Source of the DNA: Desulfatirhabdium butyrativorans DSM 18734
GTDB taxonomy: Bacteria > Desulfobacterota > Desulfobacteria > Desulfobacterales > Desulfatirhabdiaceae
DNA: 47,859 nt
Direction: 5' to 3'
NCBI RefSeq assembly: GCF_000429925.1
Contig: NZ_AUCU01000038.1
Coordinates: 1 to 47,859 of the forward strand
In this document: piece by piece, positions 34,165 to 42,518 of the stretch
How the letters are laid out: every line of letters starts with the position of its first letter
Numbering within the stretch: position 1 is the first letter of the stretch
Program-made: the position numbers and the translations under genes
The notes under the pieces: model-generated
Told to the model about the DNA's origin: nothing
Seen by the model: the letters and a program-made list of their open reading frames with translations, nothing else
The model's database searches: none

Positions 34165-34725
34165 ATGCCACAATCCGATTGCGTTCAAAAGCTGATGGAA
34201 AAGGCGCAGCTCGTTCAGGCGGTTGCGAAACGGGTTTCCGGCCTCCAGGAGGTGGCGGATTATACCTGTTTCCTTCTGGGAGATGCGGGGGGGAAATCCG
34301 GTCTTGCCGTCGTCGGGTTTCCTGAAAGCGATCAGGCCTTTCTGGAATCCGCATTCAGCCAGAAAGGGATCGGCCTCCTGCCTTCTCCCCTTCGGGAACG
34401 GATGCGGGACATCCGGGTCGCCCTGACGCCCTGTGCCTATGCCATCGCCGAAACCGGCTCCCTCGTTTTGCTCTCGCAGAGCGAAGATCTGCGCCTTGCC
34501 TCGATGCTTTCCGATACGCATGTGGTCTGCGTGAATCCGGAGAGCATCTTTGCCGATGCCTTTTCGTTTTCAGAGACGCTGCGCAGGGAAATTGAAAGTG
34601 GATGCGGATATGTGTCGTTTATCACCGGAGCCAGCCGGACCGCCGACATCGAACGCGTCCTTGCCATCGGCGTGCACGGCCCACAGGAACTTCATATCCT
34701 TCTGATGGAGGGTCGCCAATCATGA
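34165..34725 (+). CDS. lutC: Lactate utilization protein LutC/LldG (LUD domain)
   Basis: This 186-residue LUD-domain protein is a subunit of the iron-sulfur L-lactate dehydrogenase complex (LutABC in Bacillus; LldG type in sulfate reducers). It shows ALTPCAYAIAETGSLVL, the core of the LUD fold, and ends in SFITGASRTADIERVLAIGV then HGPQELHILLM, the conserved C-terminus. GAGGAA precedes the ATG. The stop overlaps the start of the LutB-LutA fusion gene as ATGA, so the two are translationally coupled and very likely form one complex. Confidence 0.9.
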   Translation: MPQSDCVQKLMEKAQLVQAVAKRVSGLQEVADYTCFLLGDAGGKSGLAVVGFPESDQAFLESAFSQKGIGLLPSPLRERMRDIRVALTPCAYAIAETGSLVLLSQSEDLRLASMLSDTHVVCVNPESIFADAFSFSETLRREIESGCGYVSFITGASRTADIERVLAIGVHGPQELHILLMEGRQS

Positions 34726-36911
34726 TCGAAACCCCTCACGACCTTGCCGGATACCATGTCCAAATCCGAAATGCCCTCGGCAACCAGTTTCTGCGCACGG
34801 CCCTCGGCAATTTCGCCTCGGCCTACAAAATTTCCCGGCAGAAAGCCTTCGAAGGAATCGATCTGGAGCGAAAGCGCGCGGAGCTTGCCACAGCCAAAGA
34901 CCAGGCTCTGAAGCGGCTTCCGGAATTATACGCCGAATTCAAACGGCATGCAGAGGCAAGGGGCACGATCGTCCATCTGGCTCATACTGCGGAAGAAGCC
35001 CGCGGGATCGTCTCTCATATTGCCAAGGACAACCGAGTTAGGCACATCATCAAGTCCAAGTCCATGACCGCAGAAGAGATTCATCTGAACAACCGGCTGG
35101 AAACCGATGGCTTCCAGGTGACGGAAACGGATCTGGGGGAGTGGATCATCCAACTGCGGCATGAAGGGCCATCGCACATGGTGATGCCCGCCATCCACCT
35201 GTCCAGGCAGCAGGTGGGCACTCTGTTCAGTCAGGTCACCGGCCAGCAGCTCGATCTCGAGGATATCGGCCGGATGGTGAAAGTGGCCCGAAGGGAGCTC
35301 CGGGAAGCCTTCCTGACCGCCGGCATGGGGGTCAGCGGCGCCAATTTCGCCATTGCCCAAACCGGCACCATCGGCATGCTCACCAACGAAGGCAACGGCA
35401 GGCTAACCACCACCCTGCCGGGTGTCCATGTGGCCATCGTGGGTATCGAAAAACTCGTTCCCGATATCGACACGGCACTGCGGATCATTGAAATCCTTCC
35501 CAGGAACGCCACGGGCCAGGCTATCACGTCCTATGCCACCTGGATTACCGGACAGACGCCGTGCCTTGCCAATCCGGACGGAAAGAAAATCCATCACGTG
35601 GTCTTCCTGGACAATGGCAGATTGCGCCTGGCCGAGGATCCCGTGTTTTCTCAGGCGCTCCGCTGCATCCGATGCGGGGCCTGTGCCAATGTATGCCCGG
35701 TGTACGGAAAGGTCGGGGGCCATACCCTCGGTCACGTCTACATCGGCGCCATCGGACTGATTCTGACCTATTTCTACCACGGAACGGACAATACCCGGGC
35801 CATTGTCCGCAATTGCCTCAATTGTCAGGCCTGCAAATCCGTATGTCCCGTCAATATCGATCTGCCGTATCTGATCAAGGAAGTTTACAGGCGGGTTCTG
35901 GACGATGACCGGAAGAAACCGCTCAAGAATCGTCTGGTATCGACCTTCATGAAGAACCGGACGCTCTTCCATTCGGCGCTCAAGGCTGCGGCCGCAGCCC
36001 AGAAACCGTTTGTGGATGCATCCCGGGGCATCGTCCGGCATCTTCCTTACGCACTGCTGAAGGCGGAACATGATTTCCGGGCGTTGCCGGCACTGGCTGA
36101 AACCCCTTTTCGAAACATCTGGCCTGCCGTCCGTTATCAATTATCGAACCCGCGGTATCGGGTCGCTCTCTTCGTGGGTTGCGCCGTCGATTTCGTCTCT
36201 CCGGAGCAGGCGCTGGCCCTGGTGAAACTGGCCATCGCTTTCAACGTCCAGATCGATTTCCCGCAAAACCAGACCTGTTGCGGACTTCCGGCAGCCATGA
36301 TGGCAGAGCAGGAAACTGCAGTGGAAGTGGGCTTGCAGAACATCGCAGCGCTCGATGCCGAGCGGTATGACTATGTCCTGACGCTCTGCGCATCGTGCGC
36401 CTCCCATTTGAAGGAAGGCTATCCGAAGATGCTTGCCGGAAAGATCGATGCAGGGCGGATCGATGCGCTTCACCAAAAGATCATCGATTTCAGCTCGTTC
36501 ATGGTCGATGTGCTCGGTGTCGAGCCGGATGCCTTTCAGAAAACCGGGCGTCGCGTGGCCTATCATTCGCCATGCCATTTGTGCCGGGGTCTTGGCGTCA
36601 CCGAGGCGCCCCGGAAACTGATCGATATTTCCGGGAGCAGCTACGTTCCCTGCCCGGAAGAGGATGTCTGCTGCGGGTTCGGCGGGTCCTATTCGATTGA
36701 ATTCCCGGAAATCTCGGCAGCCATCCTGAGCCAGAAGCTCGATCATGTCGAACGATCGGGCGCCGATATTCTCGTGACGGATTGCCCGGGGTGCGTCATG
36801 CAGCTCCGTGGCGGTATGCTCAAGCGCAACAAGGCGGTTCCCGTCAAACATATCGCCGAAATCGTTGCCGAGCGCCTGAATTTGTCCAAAAAAGCGGAAA
36901 AAGCGACTTGA
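34722..36911 (+). CDS. LutB-LutA fusion, iron-sulfur lactate oxidation protein
   Basis: This 729-residue fusion starts at 34722 (ATGA overlap with lutC). Residues ~1-300 are the LUD domain of LutB, with AEEIHLNNRLETDGFQVTET and GVSGANFAIAQTGTIGMLTN. A two-cluster ferredoxin domain follows, Cys315 onward: CIRCGACANVCPVYG and, about 50 residues on, CLNCQACKSVCPVN. The C-terminal ~245 residues from about 487 are LutA: CCG1 (LFVGCAVDFVSPE, QTCCGLPAAM, CASCASHLK) and CCG2 (SPCHLCRGLGV, DVCCGFGGSYSIEFPE, TDCPGCVMQL). LutA and LutB are separate in Bacillus. The fused form beside an LldG/LutC gene is known from Desulfovibrio lactate operons. It oxidises lactate to pyruvate with electrons leaving through the clusters. 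Confidence 0.92.
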   Translation: MIETPHDLAGYHVQIRNALGNQFLRTALGNFASAYKISRQKAFEGIDLERKRAELATAKDQALKRLPELYAEFKRHAEARGTIVHLAHTAEEARGIVSHIAKDNRVRHIIKSKSMTAEEIHLNNRLETDGFQVTETDLGEWIIQLRHEGPSHMVMPAIHLSRQQVGTLFSQVTGQQLDLEDIGRMVKVARRELREAFLTAGMGVSGANFAIAQTGTIGMLTNEGNGRLTTTLPGVHVAIVGIEKLVPDIDTALRIIEILPRNATGQAITSYATWITGQTPCLANPDGKKIHHVVFLDNGRLRLAEDPVFSQALRCIRCGACANVCPVYGKVGGHTLGHVYIGAIGLILTYFYHGTDNTRAIVRNCLNCQACKSVCPVNIDLPYLIKEVYRRVLDDDRKKPLKNRLVSTFMKNRTLFHSALKAAAAAQKPFVDASRGIVRHLPYALLKAEHDFRALPALAETPFRNIWPAVRYQLSNPRYRVALFVGCAVDFVSPEQALALVKLAIAFNVQIDFPQNQTCCGLPAAMMAEQETAVEVGLQNIAALDAERYDYVLTLCASCASHLKEGYPKMLAGKIDAGRIDALHQKIIDFSSFMVDVLGVEPDAFQKTGRRVAYHSPCHLCRGLGVTEAPRKLIDISGSSYVPCPEEDVCCGFGGSYSIEFPEISAAILSQKLDHVERSGADILVTDCPGCVMQLRGGMLKRNKAVPVKHIAEIVAERLNLSKKAEKAT

Positions 36912-37064
36912 TCCGGTTTCGGAAACATGTAACCATGCCTTCGTTTCAAGGATTTCCACCATAGGAGCGCCGGGCTCCGGCCACGCAACTGCCTGCAACC
37001 GAAAGAGACAAGGATTCTTGTCTGCATTTGCCTAACGTTCAACCCTTACAACAGGAGGCCAACC

Positions 37065-37559
37065 ATGTTTCCGGAAATCAAGAGAATTCTCTACGCAACG
37101 GATCTGTCCGAGAACGCCAAATACGCTTTTGGCTATGCGGCTCGTTTTTCCAACAGATTCGGCGCAGCCATCACCGTTTTCCATGTAATCGAAGAGCTCA
37201 ATCCGCAGATTACTTTTCAGATGATGGATTTGCTGGGTGAGGAAAAATGGCGGAAAATTCAGGAAACCCGAAAACATGAGGCTGGAGAGCTGATCCGGCA
37301 GCGGCTCGAGGATTTCTGCAAAAACGAGGGTGAACAAGACGCCGCCTGCTCTTTTCTGGTGAAAGAAATCAAGATTGTTGCCGGTCATCCGGTCGAGGAA
37401 ATCATCGAGGAAGCCCACAAGGGGGGATACGATCTGATTGTCATGGGAACCCACGGCCATGGAATTCTGGCGGGTGCGATGATGGGGAGCACGGCCATGC
37501 GGGTGCTGCGAAGAAGCCGGATACCCGTGACGGTAGTTCGACTGGAGCCGAAGAAATGA
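37065..37559 (+). CDS. Universal stress protein (UspA family)
   Basis: This 164-residue cytoplasmic protein has the Usp fold. It starts with RILYATDLSENAKYAFGYAA and ends with the ATP-binding signature GTHGHGILAGAMMGSTAMRV then LRRSRIPVTVV, which fits the G-2x-G-9x-G-S/T pattern. AGGAGG lies six bases before the ATG. It follows the LutB-LutA gene by 153 bases on the same strand and could be co-expressed with lactate use. It is a generic stress protein, and the specific role is unknown. Confidence 0.9.
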   Translation: MFPEIKRILYATDLSENAKYAFGYAARFSNRFGAAITVFHVIEELNPQITFQMMDLLGEEKWRKIQETRKHEAGELIRQRLEDFCKNEGEQDAACSFLVKEIKIVAGHPVEEIIEEAHKGGYDLIVMGTHGHGILAGAMMGSTAMRVLRRSRIPVTVVRLEPKK

Positions 37560-37587
37560 CTTTCAGGCAGGGGAGACGGTCTATATC

Positions 37588-37897
37588 GTGCCTGAACGAA
37601 AAACCCCTATTTGGAGCAGTGCGCCGCCTGCGGGCAGGCAATTTTGCGATACAGCGTGAAATCCTGCGGAACGCAGGACAGCCGCCCGATCTCGTACGGG
37701 TCGGGCGGATCCGGGTTCACCAAGAAAAGCCGAATCCAATGAATGAGGGTTTTAATTTATGCTTTCTCCCTGAGAACGCCCGACCCATCACGCCGTTGGC
37801 GTGATCTCCGGCGGCTTCAGACAAGTTCCCGCTGCATCGCAAAACAGCCTGCCCTCCGGCTCAGGTTTTCCCAAAAACGGGTTTTCCGTTCAGGCAC
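37588..37897 (+). repeat. MITE-like element, family 1, copy C (310 bp, best preserved)
   Basis: Terminal inverted repeats GTGCCTGAACGAAAAACCCC and GGGTTTTCCGTTCAGGCAC are intact, with TA on the right flank. The interior has several internal hairpins (for example ATCCTGCGGAACGCAGGA and the ACGCCGTTGGCGT block). It carries no transposase; the frame at 37556-37804 starts outside the element. It aligns in inverse orientation with 26069-26391 and at both ends with 31261-31350. Confidence 0.9.
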
Positions 37898-37964
37898 TAC
37901 ATCAGCATGCGGATTTTTTGCGATTGCATCCTGATGTGATCTTGCCCGGTAAGTCCCAAAAATC

Positions 37965-38011
37965 AAAAGCGCCGATCATGACCCGCAAGGGATGTATGAT
38001 CGGCGCTTTTT
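37965..38011 (-). terminator. Intrinsic terminator of tRNA-Leu (bidirectional)
   Basis: AAAAGCGCCGATCAT (37965-37979) pairs perfectly with ATGATCGGCGCTTTT (37996-38010). On the minus strand the stem ends in TTTTGATTTTT, directly after the tRNA. On the plus strand it is followed by TTTTTCATTTT, so it can also work in that direction. Confidence 0.85.
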
Positions 38012-38018
38012 CATTTTG

Positions 38019-38105
38019 TGGTGCCGAAGGGGAGGCTCGAACTCCCACCGGAGTACTCCGACTAGACCCTGAACCTAGCGCGTCTACCAGTTCCGCCACT
38101 TCGGC
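38019..38105 (-). tRNA. tRNA-Leu (anticodon CAG)
   Basis: On the minus strand the 5' acceptor arm GCCGAAG pairs with CTTCGGC. The D-arm follows (GGCGGAACTGGTAGACGC). The anticodon stem CTAGG/TCTAG encloses the loop TTCAGGG, giving anticodon CAG, which reads CUG. A long variable arm (CGGAGTACTCCG) marks a class II tRNA-Leu, and GTTCGAG is in the T-loop. Discriminator A is followed by an encoded CCA (38019-38021). A strong terminator follows. Confidence 0.95.
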
Positions 38106-38406
38106 AAAAAGAAAGATTGATTTCGAATCAATCATGGACTAAATACATAGCTTTTCGAGGCTTGTCAAGCGATTTGAAACATGACGCAGGAAACATGGAT
38201 GGTTTCACAGAAAGTCCTCACTGAGCCGGAATCGTCCATTCAGCGGTCGGGTATAGCCCCGGCCTGACAGCGCCCCGTTGAATGGAAGTCGCCGGGGTGA
38301 CTTCCACAGGCATTGTGCAGCATTTTGGGTTGCGGGCGAAAGCCCGCTTTAGACAAGTGATTCTGGTTTCCAACGACGATTTCCAGGATCGTAACGGCAA
38401 GGTTTC
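38106..38406. other. Region between tRNA-Leu and ribF
   Basis: 301 bp without a gene. It has a hairpin TGGAAGTC/GACTTCCA (38283-38306) and GCGGGC-GAAA-GCCCGC followed by TTT (38332-38350), a weak terminator-like stem. No FMN riboswitch pattern is visible before ribF. Confidence 0.5.
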
Positions 38407-39360
38407 ATGAACGTTTACAAGAATTTGGATTCTGTTTCCCAACCTTTTACCAAGGCTGTCGTCACCATCGGCAATTTCGATGGCGTGCACCTTGGCCACC
38501 AGGCGCTCTTTCACGAAGTCATTGAAAGGGCCGATGCCATTGGCGGCACTGCGGTGGCCATTACCTTCGAGCCGCATCCCATCCGGGTGCTCAAAGGAGA
38601 CGGCGGTCCACCCCTGTTGACCCGTTTCGAACAAAAAGTCGAACTCATTGCCCGATCCGGCATGCATGTGCTGATCTGCATCCCGTTTACTTCGCAATTC
38701 GCATCGCTTTCCCCCGTAACTTTTGTCGAAGAAATTCTGCTCAAACGGATCGGCATGAAGGCCATCGTGACGGGCAAGGATTATACATTCGGAAAGAACC
38801 GGGAAGGAAACCTCGATCTGCTGATGAAGATGGCTGCCGAGTCCGGATTTGAAGTCATCGTTTCCGACTGGATACTGCACAGCGGCGAGGAGCGCATCAG
38901 CAGCACGAAAATCCGCGAATACATCCTGGAAGGGGACATGCAGGCAGCTCGGAGAATGCTCGGCAGGCATTATCAGATTAGCGGCGCGGTGGTCGGTGGC
39001 CGAAACCGCGGGGCAAAACTTTTGGGATTTCCGACGGCCAACATGACCCTTCACGATGAAGTCTGCCCGAAAACCGGGGTGTATGCGGTCACGGTGGAAT
39101 GCCTCGGTAAAATTTTCTGGGGTGTGGCCAACATTGGATACAGCCCGACCTTCGATGATCATCTCTTCACGATTGAAATCCATATCCTCGATTTTCACAA
39201 CGATATCTACGGGAAGCCTATCCGGGTCAATATCGTGGAGCGGATTCGGGATGAAAAGAAATTTGACTCGCTTAGCGAACTGACCGATCAGATTCGACAG
39301 GATATCATTGTGGCCAGGGACATTCTGGTTGCATGGGCCTCGCCAGATGCATCGCTCTAA
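38407..39360 (+). CDS. ribF: Bifunctional riboflavin kinase/FAD synthetase
   Basis: This 317-residue enzyme converts riboflavin to FMN and then FAD. The N-terminal FAD synthetase half has VVTIGNFDGVHLGHQAL, TFEPHPIRVL and ISSTKIREYILEGDM. The C-terminal flavokinase half has RGAKLLGFPTANM, TGVYAVTV, GVANIGYSPTF and the end of the fold in IYGKPIRVNIVERIRDEKKF. Length and domain order are normal. It starts the housekeeping run and overlaps the next gene by 14 bases. Confidence 0.95.
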   Translation: MNVYKNLDSVSQPFTKAVVTIGNFDGVHLGHQALFHEVIERADAIGGTAVAITFEPHPIRVLKGDGGPPLLTRFEQKVELIARSGMHVLICIPFTSQFASLSPVTFVEEILLKRIGMKAIVTGKDYTFGKNREGNLDLLMKMAAESGFEVIVSDWILHSGEERISSTKIREYILEGDMQAARRMLGRHYQISGAVVGGRNRGAKLLGFPTANMTLHDEVCPKTGVYAVTVECLGKIFWGVANIGYSPTFDDHLFTIEIHILDFHNDIYGKPIRVNIVERIRDEKKFDSLSELTDQIRQDIIVARDILVAWASPDASL

Positions 39361-40450
39361 ACTGCTGTTCTCTTTGATCATCGGTTCGGCATGTTCGATT
39401 GCTGCACTGTATCTTGCCTTTCGGAATGTCCCTCTTCAGGCGCTCGGGGCGTATTTCCTTTCCATCGATCCGGTTTGGGCGCTCATTTCCGCCTGCCTGT
39501 TGCTGCTCAATTTCATGGTGCGCATCTATCGCTGGCAGCTCATTCTGGCGGCAGGCGCTGCTCCGGTGAAATTTTGGGAAGCCTTTCATCCACTGATGAT
39601 CGGTTTCATGATGAATTGCATTCTTCCCGGAAGAATCGGGGAAATCGCCCGTCCGGTCATTCTGAAAAAATGCACGGGCGTTCCGTTCGGGACGGGGCTT
39701 GCCACCGTCGCGACCGAGCGCGCCTTCGATGCGTTGATTCTCATCGCGCTCTTTGCCTGGACAATGGCGGGTGCGTCGATCGATCCGGCCTTTCATCTCG
39801 ACGTCGGCCACATCGTCCTGAACCGCGATACCCTGCTGGCGCTTGGAAAGGGTACGGCCGAGCTCTGCGTGCTGCTGATTGCAGGTATTGTCTTTGTCGG
39901 GCTGGATGCCAGCCGAAACTGGCTCATCCGCATGATCCGGGCAGTTCCCGGATGGCTTCCGGCAGCGATGGCCGCCCGAATCGAAAAGTTACTGGTGAAC
40001 CCTCTGGTAAGGCTCATCGAACATGTGGCGGAAGGATTTCAACTGGTCAAATCCCCTGTAAGGCTTTTTCAGTGTCTTCTGCTGTCGATCTTGGTTTGGG
40101 CGATAACGTTGTTATCTTATTATGCAATGGCGCTGGGCGCCCCGGGTATCCATTTGGGATTGCGGGAAATCGCCATTGTCATGACCATTATCTGCTTTGT
40201 GATTGCAATCCCGTCGGTCCCTGGGTATTGGGGTATCTGGGAAGCAGGAGGCGTTTTTGCCCTCAGTCTGTTCGGCGTCGGCCAACAGGCAGCCGCGGGC
40301 TTTACCCTGGTCAACCATGCCGTCCAGATGATGCCGGTTATTCTGGTCGGCGTCGGATCGGCCATGGTCACAGGGATCAACATCGTGCATGTTTCCCGGG
40401 AAGCACAAGCGCGGGAAGAGCCGGAACCGGAAAAACATCTATCTTCATGA
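39347..40450 (+). CDS. Flippase-like membrane protein (LPG synthase TM / UPF0104 family)
   Basis: This 367-residue polytopic protein starts at ATG 39347 inside the end of ribF (an upstream start at 39308 is less likely). It has eight or so hydrophobic segments and the family motifs RIYRWQLILAAG, PGRIGEIARPVILKKCTG, TVATERAFDALIL, and SVPGYWGIWEAGGVFAL. The family includes the transmembrane part of lysylphosphatidylglycerol synthase and glycolipid flippase-like proteins. The catalytic LPG synthase domain is absent. It probably acts in membrane lipid or glycan handling. Function is not known. Confidence 0.85.
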   Translation: MHRSKLLFSLIIGSACSIAALYLAFRNVPLQALGAYFLSIDPVWALISACLLLLNFMVRIYRWQLILAAGAAPVKFWEAFHPLMIGFMMNCILPGRIGEIARPVILKKCTGVPFGTGLATVATERAFDALILIALFAWTMAGASIDPAFHLDVGHIVLNRDTLLALGKGTAELCVLLIAGIVFVGLDASRNWLIRMIRAVPGWLPAAMAARIEKLLVNPLVRLIEHVAEGFQLVKSPVRLFQCLLLSILVWAITLLSYYAMALGAPGIHLGLREIAIVMTIICFVIAIPSVPGYWGIWEAGGVFALSLFGVGQQAAAGFTLVNHAVQMMPVILVGVGSAMVTGINIVHVSREAQAREEPEPEKHLSS

Positions 40451-40516
40451 ACGGAACGGATATGCCAGGCAACCGGTGCTTTTTTCCGGCATATCCGGTG
40501 ATCGTGGCAGGGTATT

Positions 40517-41044
40517 ATGAATGACAATCAGATCGAACCTTTGAAAATCTATACGTTTCCCAGTCCGGTACTGAAAAAGCCGGTCCAGCCTGTCCTCGAT
40601 ATCGACGGCAGGCTGCAGGAACTCATCAAGGCCATGGCCAGAACCATGTATCAGGCCAAGGGACTGGGGCTTGCCGCCCCGCAGGTCGGCATCGACGCCC
40701 GATTCTTCATCTATGACGTTCGGGAACAGGATGCTCCTTCCTCTCTGTCGGTGATGATCAACCCCCGCATTGTCGAGGCGGAAGGAGAAGTCGTTTCGAA
40801 AAGCGAGGGCTGTCTCAGTGTTCCGGATTACCGATCCGATGTGAAACGTTTCGAGAGAATCCTGGTGGAGGGCATCGATCGCAACGGGAAACCCGTCCGG
40901 TTCGAGCTCGAAGGGTTCCCTGCCATCGTGATGCAACACGAAATCGATCATCTCGATGGCATTCTCTTCATCGATCGTATCAGCGCCCTCAAACGCAACC
41001 TTTACAAGAACCGCGTCCTGAAAAAGCTCAGACAGGAAAAATAA
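40517..41044 (+). CDS. def: Peptide deformylase
   Basis: This 175-residue Fe(II)/Zn hydrolase removes formyl groups from new N-termini. All three catalytic motifs are intact: GLGLAAPQVG, EGCLSVP (metal-binding Cys) and QHEIDHLDG (two metal-binding His and the catalytic Glu). It precedes fmt and rsmB on the same strand, a common order in bacteria, but a 532-bp repeat-rich stretch separates it from fmt. Confidence 0.96.
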   Translation: MNDNQIEPLKIYTFPSPVLKKPVQPVLDIDGRLQELIKAMARTMYQAKGLGLAAPQVGIDARFFIYDVREQDAPSSLSVMINPRIVEAEGEVVSKSEGCLSVPDYRSDVKRFERILVEGIDRNGKPVRFELEGFPAIVMQHEIDHLDGILFIDRISALKRNLYKNRVLKKLRQEK

Positions 41045-41064
41045 GAGGGATAGCGCCTTCGCTA

Positions 41065-41120
<56 letters not shown>

Positions 41121-41224
41121 GCTTCAACGACTTCCCAATCAGGTCGGGCGCATTTTCTCACATGGGGGTTGCGGCGCTTTCGACCCAAAATGCGGTTCGA
41201 TTCTGCGGCCGTCGTTCTTAAGGA

Positions 41225-41270
41225 AGTCGGCAGTGGCCAGTCGGCAGTGGGCAGTCGGCAGTCGGCAGTA
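41225..41270. repeat. Heptanucleotide tandem repeat array
   Basis: GCAGTGG/GCAGTCG units with one CCAGTCG variant, about six copies. Same family as 13817-13864 and 20461-20523. A shorter trace is at 41453-41466. Confidence 0.8.
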
Positions 41271-41316
41271 CCGTAGGGCGGCTGTCATGCTGCCACCTTC
41301 CTACGAAAGTCGAATA

Positions 41317-41360
41317 TCAGGAGCCAGGCGTCAGGAGCCAGAAGTCAGGAGTCAGAAGAA
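41317..41360. repeat. Heptanucleotide tandem repeat array
   Basis: TCAGGAG, CCAGAAG, TCAGGAG and TCAGAAG units in tandem, then AAAGCGGATG, the border also seen (inverted) at 22168-22220 and 6838-6883. Confidence 0.8.
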
Positions 41361-41576
41361 AGCGGATGGCTCCCATTTTTTGTAGCTTGTTCCTGCGACT
41401 TTCATTAACCGGGGCGCAGCCCCGGCTGCATGGGCGATTCCTACGAAAGTGGCCAGTGGGCAGTACCTTATTAAGGCGGCTGTCATGCTGCCATACTCCT
41501 GCGGAAGTTGCTCTATCGACTTTTGTTCATCGGGGTGCCGTCATGCCCCCGCTCAACCCATATCGGATTTCTCGGC

Positions 41577-42518
41577 ATGCATTCATCCTGTCGCATCGTG
41601 TTCATGGGTACTCCCGAATTCGCCGTGCCCTCGCTGAAGGCGCTTGCAGCGGCTGGACACCGGATCGTTCTGGCTGTCACCCAGCCGGATCGGCCTGCCG
41701 GCAGGGGGCGGAAACTCGAAGCTTCCGCCGTCAAGAGAGCCGCACTCGAAATGGGAATTCCGGTTTTTCAGCCCAAATCCATCCATCTTCCGGAATCCGT
41801 CCGGATGCTGAGCGAGGCGAAAGCCGATCTCTTCGTCGTTGCCGCTTTCGGGCAGATCCTGAAACCGGTGGTGTTGTCGATCCCCGCGCAGGGTGCGATC
41901 AATGTGCATGCATCGCTTCTGCCGCGTTATCGTGGGCCTGCGCCCGTACAGTGGGCCATCATTCGCCGGGAGGCTGAAACCGGGGTGACGATCATGCAGA
42001 TGAATGAAGGTCTCGATACCGGGGATGTGCTTTCCACAGCCACTGTCGGTATTGATGCGACGGATACGGGCCAGAGCCTGCTTGAGCGGCTCTCGCATGT
42101 CGGCGCCGATCTCCTTGTGGAAACGATTCGAAACTACGACCGTCTCAAACCCCTCGCCGTTGCCCAGGACCATACCCAGGCCAGTTATGCGCCGATGTTG
42201 AAAAAATCCGATGGCCGAATCAACTGGGCCAAAAGCGCGGAGGATATCGATGCGCTGATCCGCGGTACCATTCCCTGGCCCGGTGCTTATACGTCCATGA
42301 ACGGAAAGCGGTTGAAAGTGTTCCGGGCAAAACCCGAAACGGGTTTGCTGGATGCGCCGCCCGGAACGGTGTTGCGCTCGCCTTCGGACGAGCTGTGGAT
42401 CGCCGCCGCCAATCGGCCGATTTCGCTGCTGGAAGTTCAGATCGAATCCGGCAGGCGCATGCCGATCGGCATGTTTCTCAAAGGCCATCCCGTCCCGGCA
42501 GGTCTGGTGCTTTCATGA
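41577..42518 (+). CDS. fmt: Methionyl-tRNA formyltransferase
   Basis: This 313-residue enzyme formylates initiator Met-tRNA using 10-formyltetrahydrofolate. The start at 41577 puts the family N-terminus RIVFMGTPEFAVPSL at the right place; an in-frame start at 41508 would add 23 unrelated residues. Motifs: TQPDRPAGRGRKL, VVAAFGQILK, the catalytic region INVHASLLPRYRGPAPVQWA and GLDTGDVL. The C-terminal domain is present. The stop overlaps the rsmB start (ATGA). Confidence 0.95.
   Translation: MHSSCRIVFMGTPEFAVPSLKALAAAGHRIVLAVTQPDRPAGRGRKLEASAVKRAALEMGIPVFQPKSIHLPESVRMLSEAKADLFVVAAFGQILKPVVLSIPAQGAINVHASLLPRYRGPAPVQWAIIRREAETGVTIMQMNEGLDTGDVLSTATVGIDATDTGQSLLERLSHVGADLLVETIRNYDRLKPLAVAQDHTQASYAPMLKKSDGRINWAKSAEDIDALIRGTIPWPGAYTSMNGKRLKVFRAKPETGLLDAPPGTVLRSPSDELWIAAANRPISLLEVQIESGRRMPIGMFLKGHPVPAGLVLS

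Larger units (their letters stand above)
37560..38018. other. Region between Usp and tRNA-Leu
   Basis: 459 bp: MITE family 1 copy C (37588-37897) fills most of it and is followed by the tRNA terminator (37965-38011). No gene. Confidence 0.7.

Noticed and set aside
38106-38406. FMN riboswitch before ribF
   Set aside because: None of the conserved FMN aptamer blocks are visible; only two simple hairpins.
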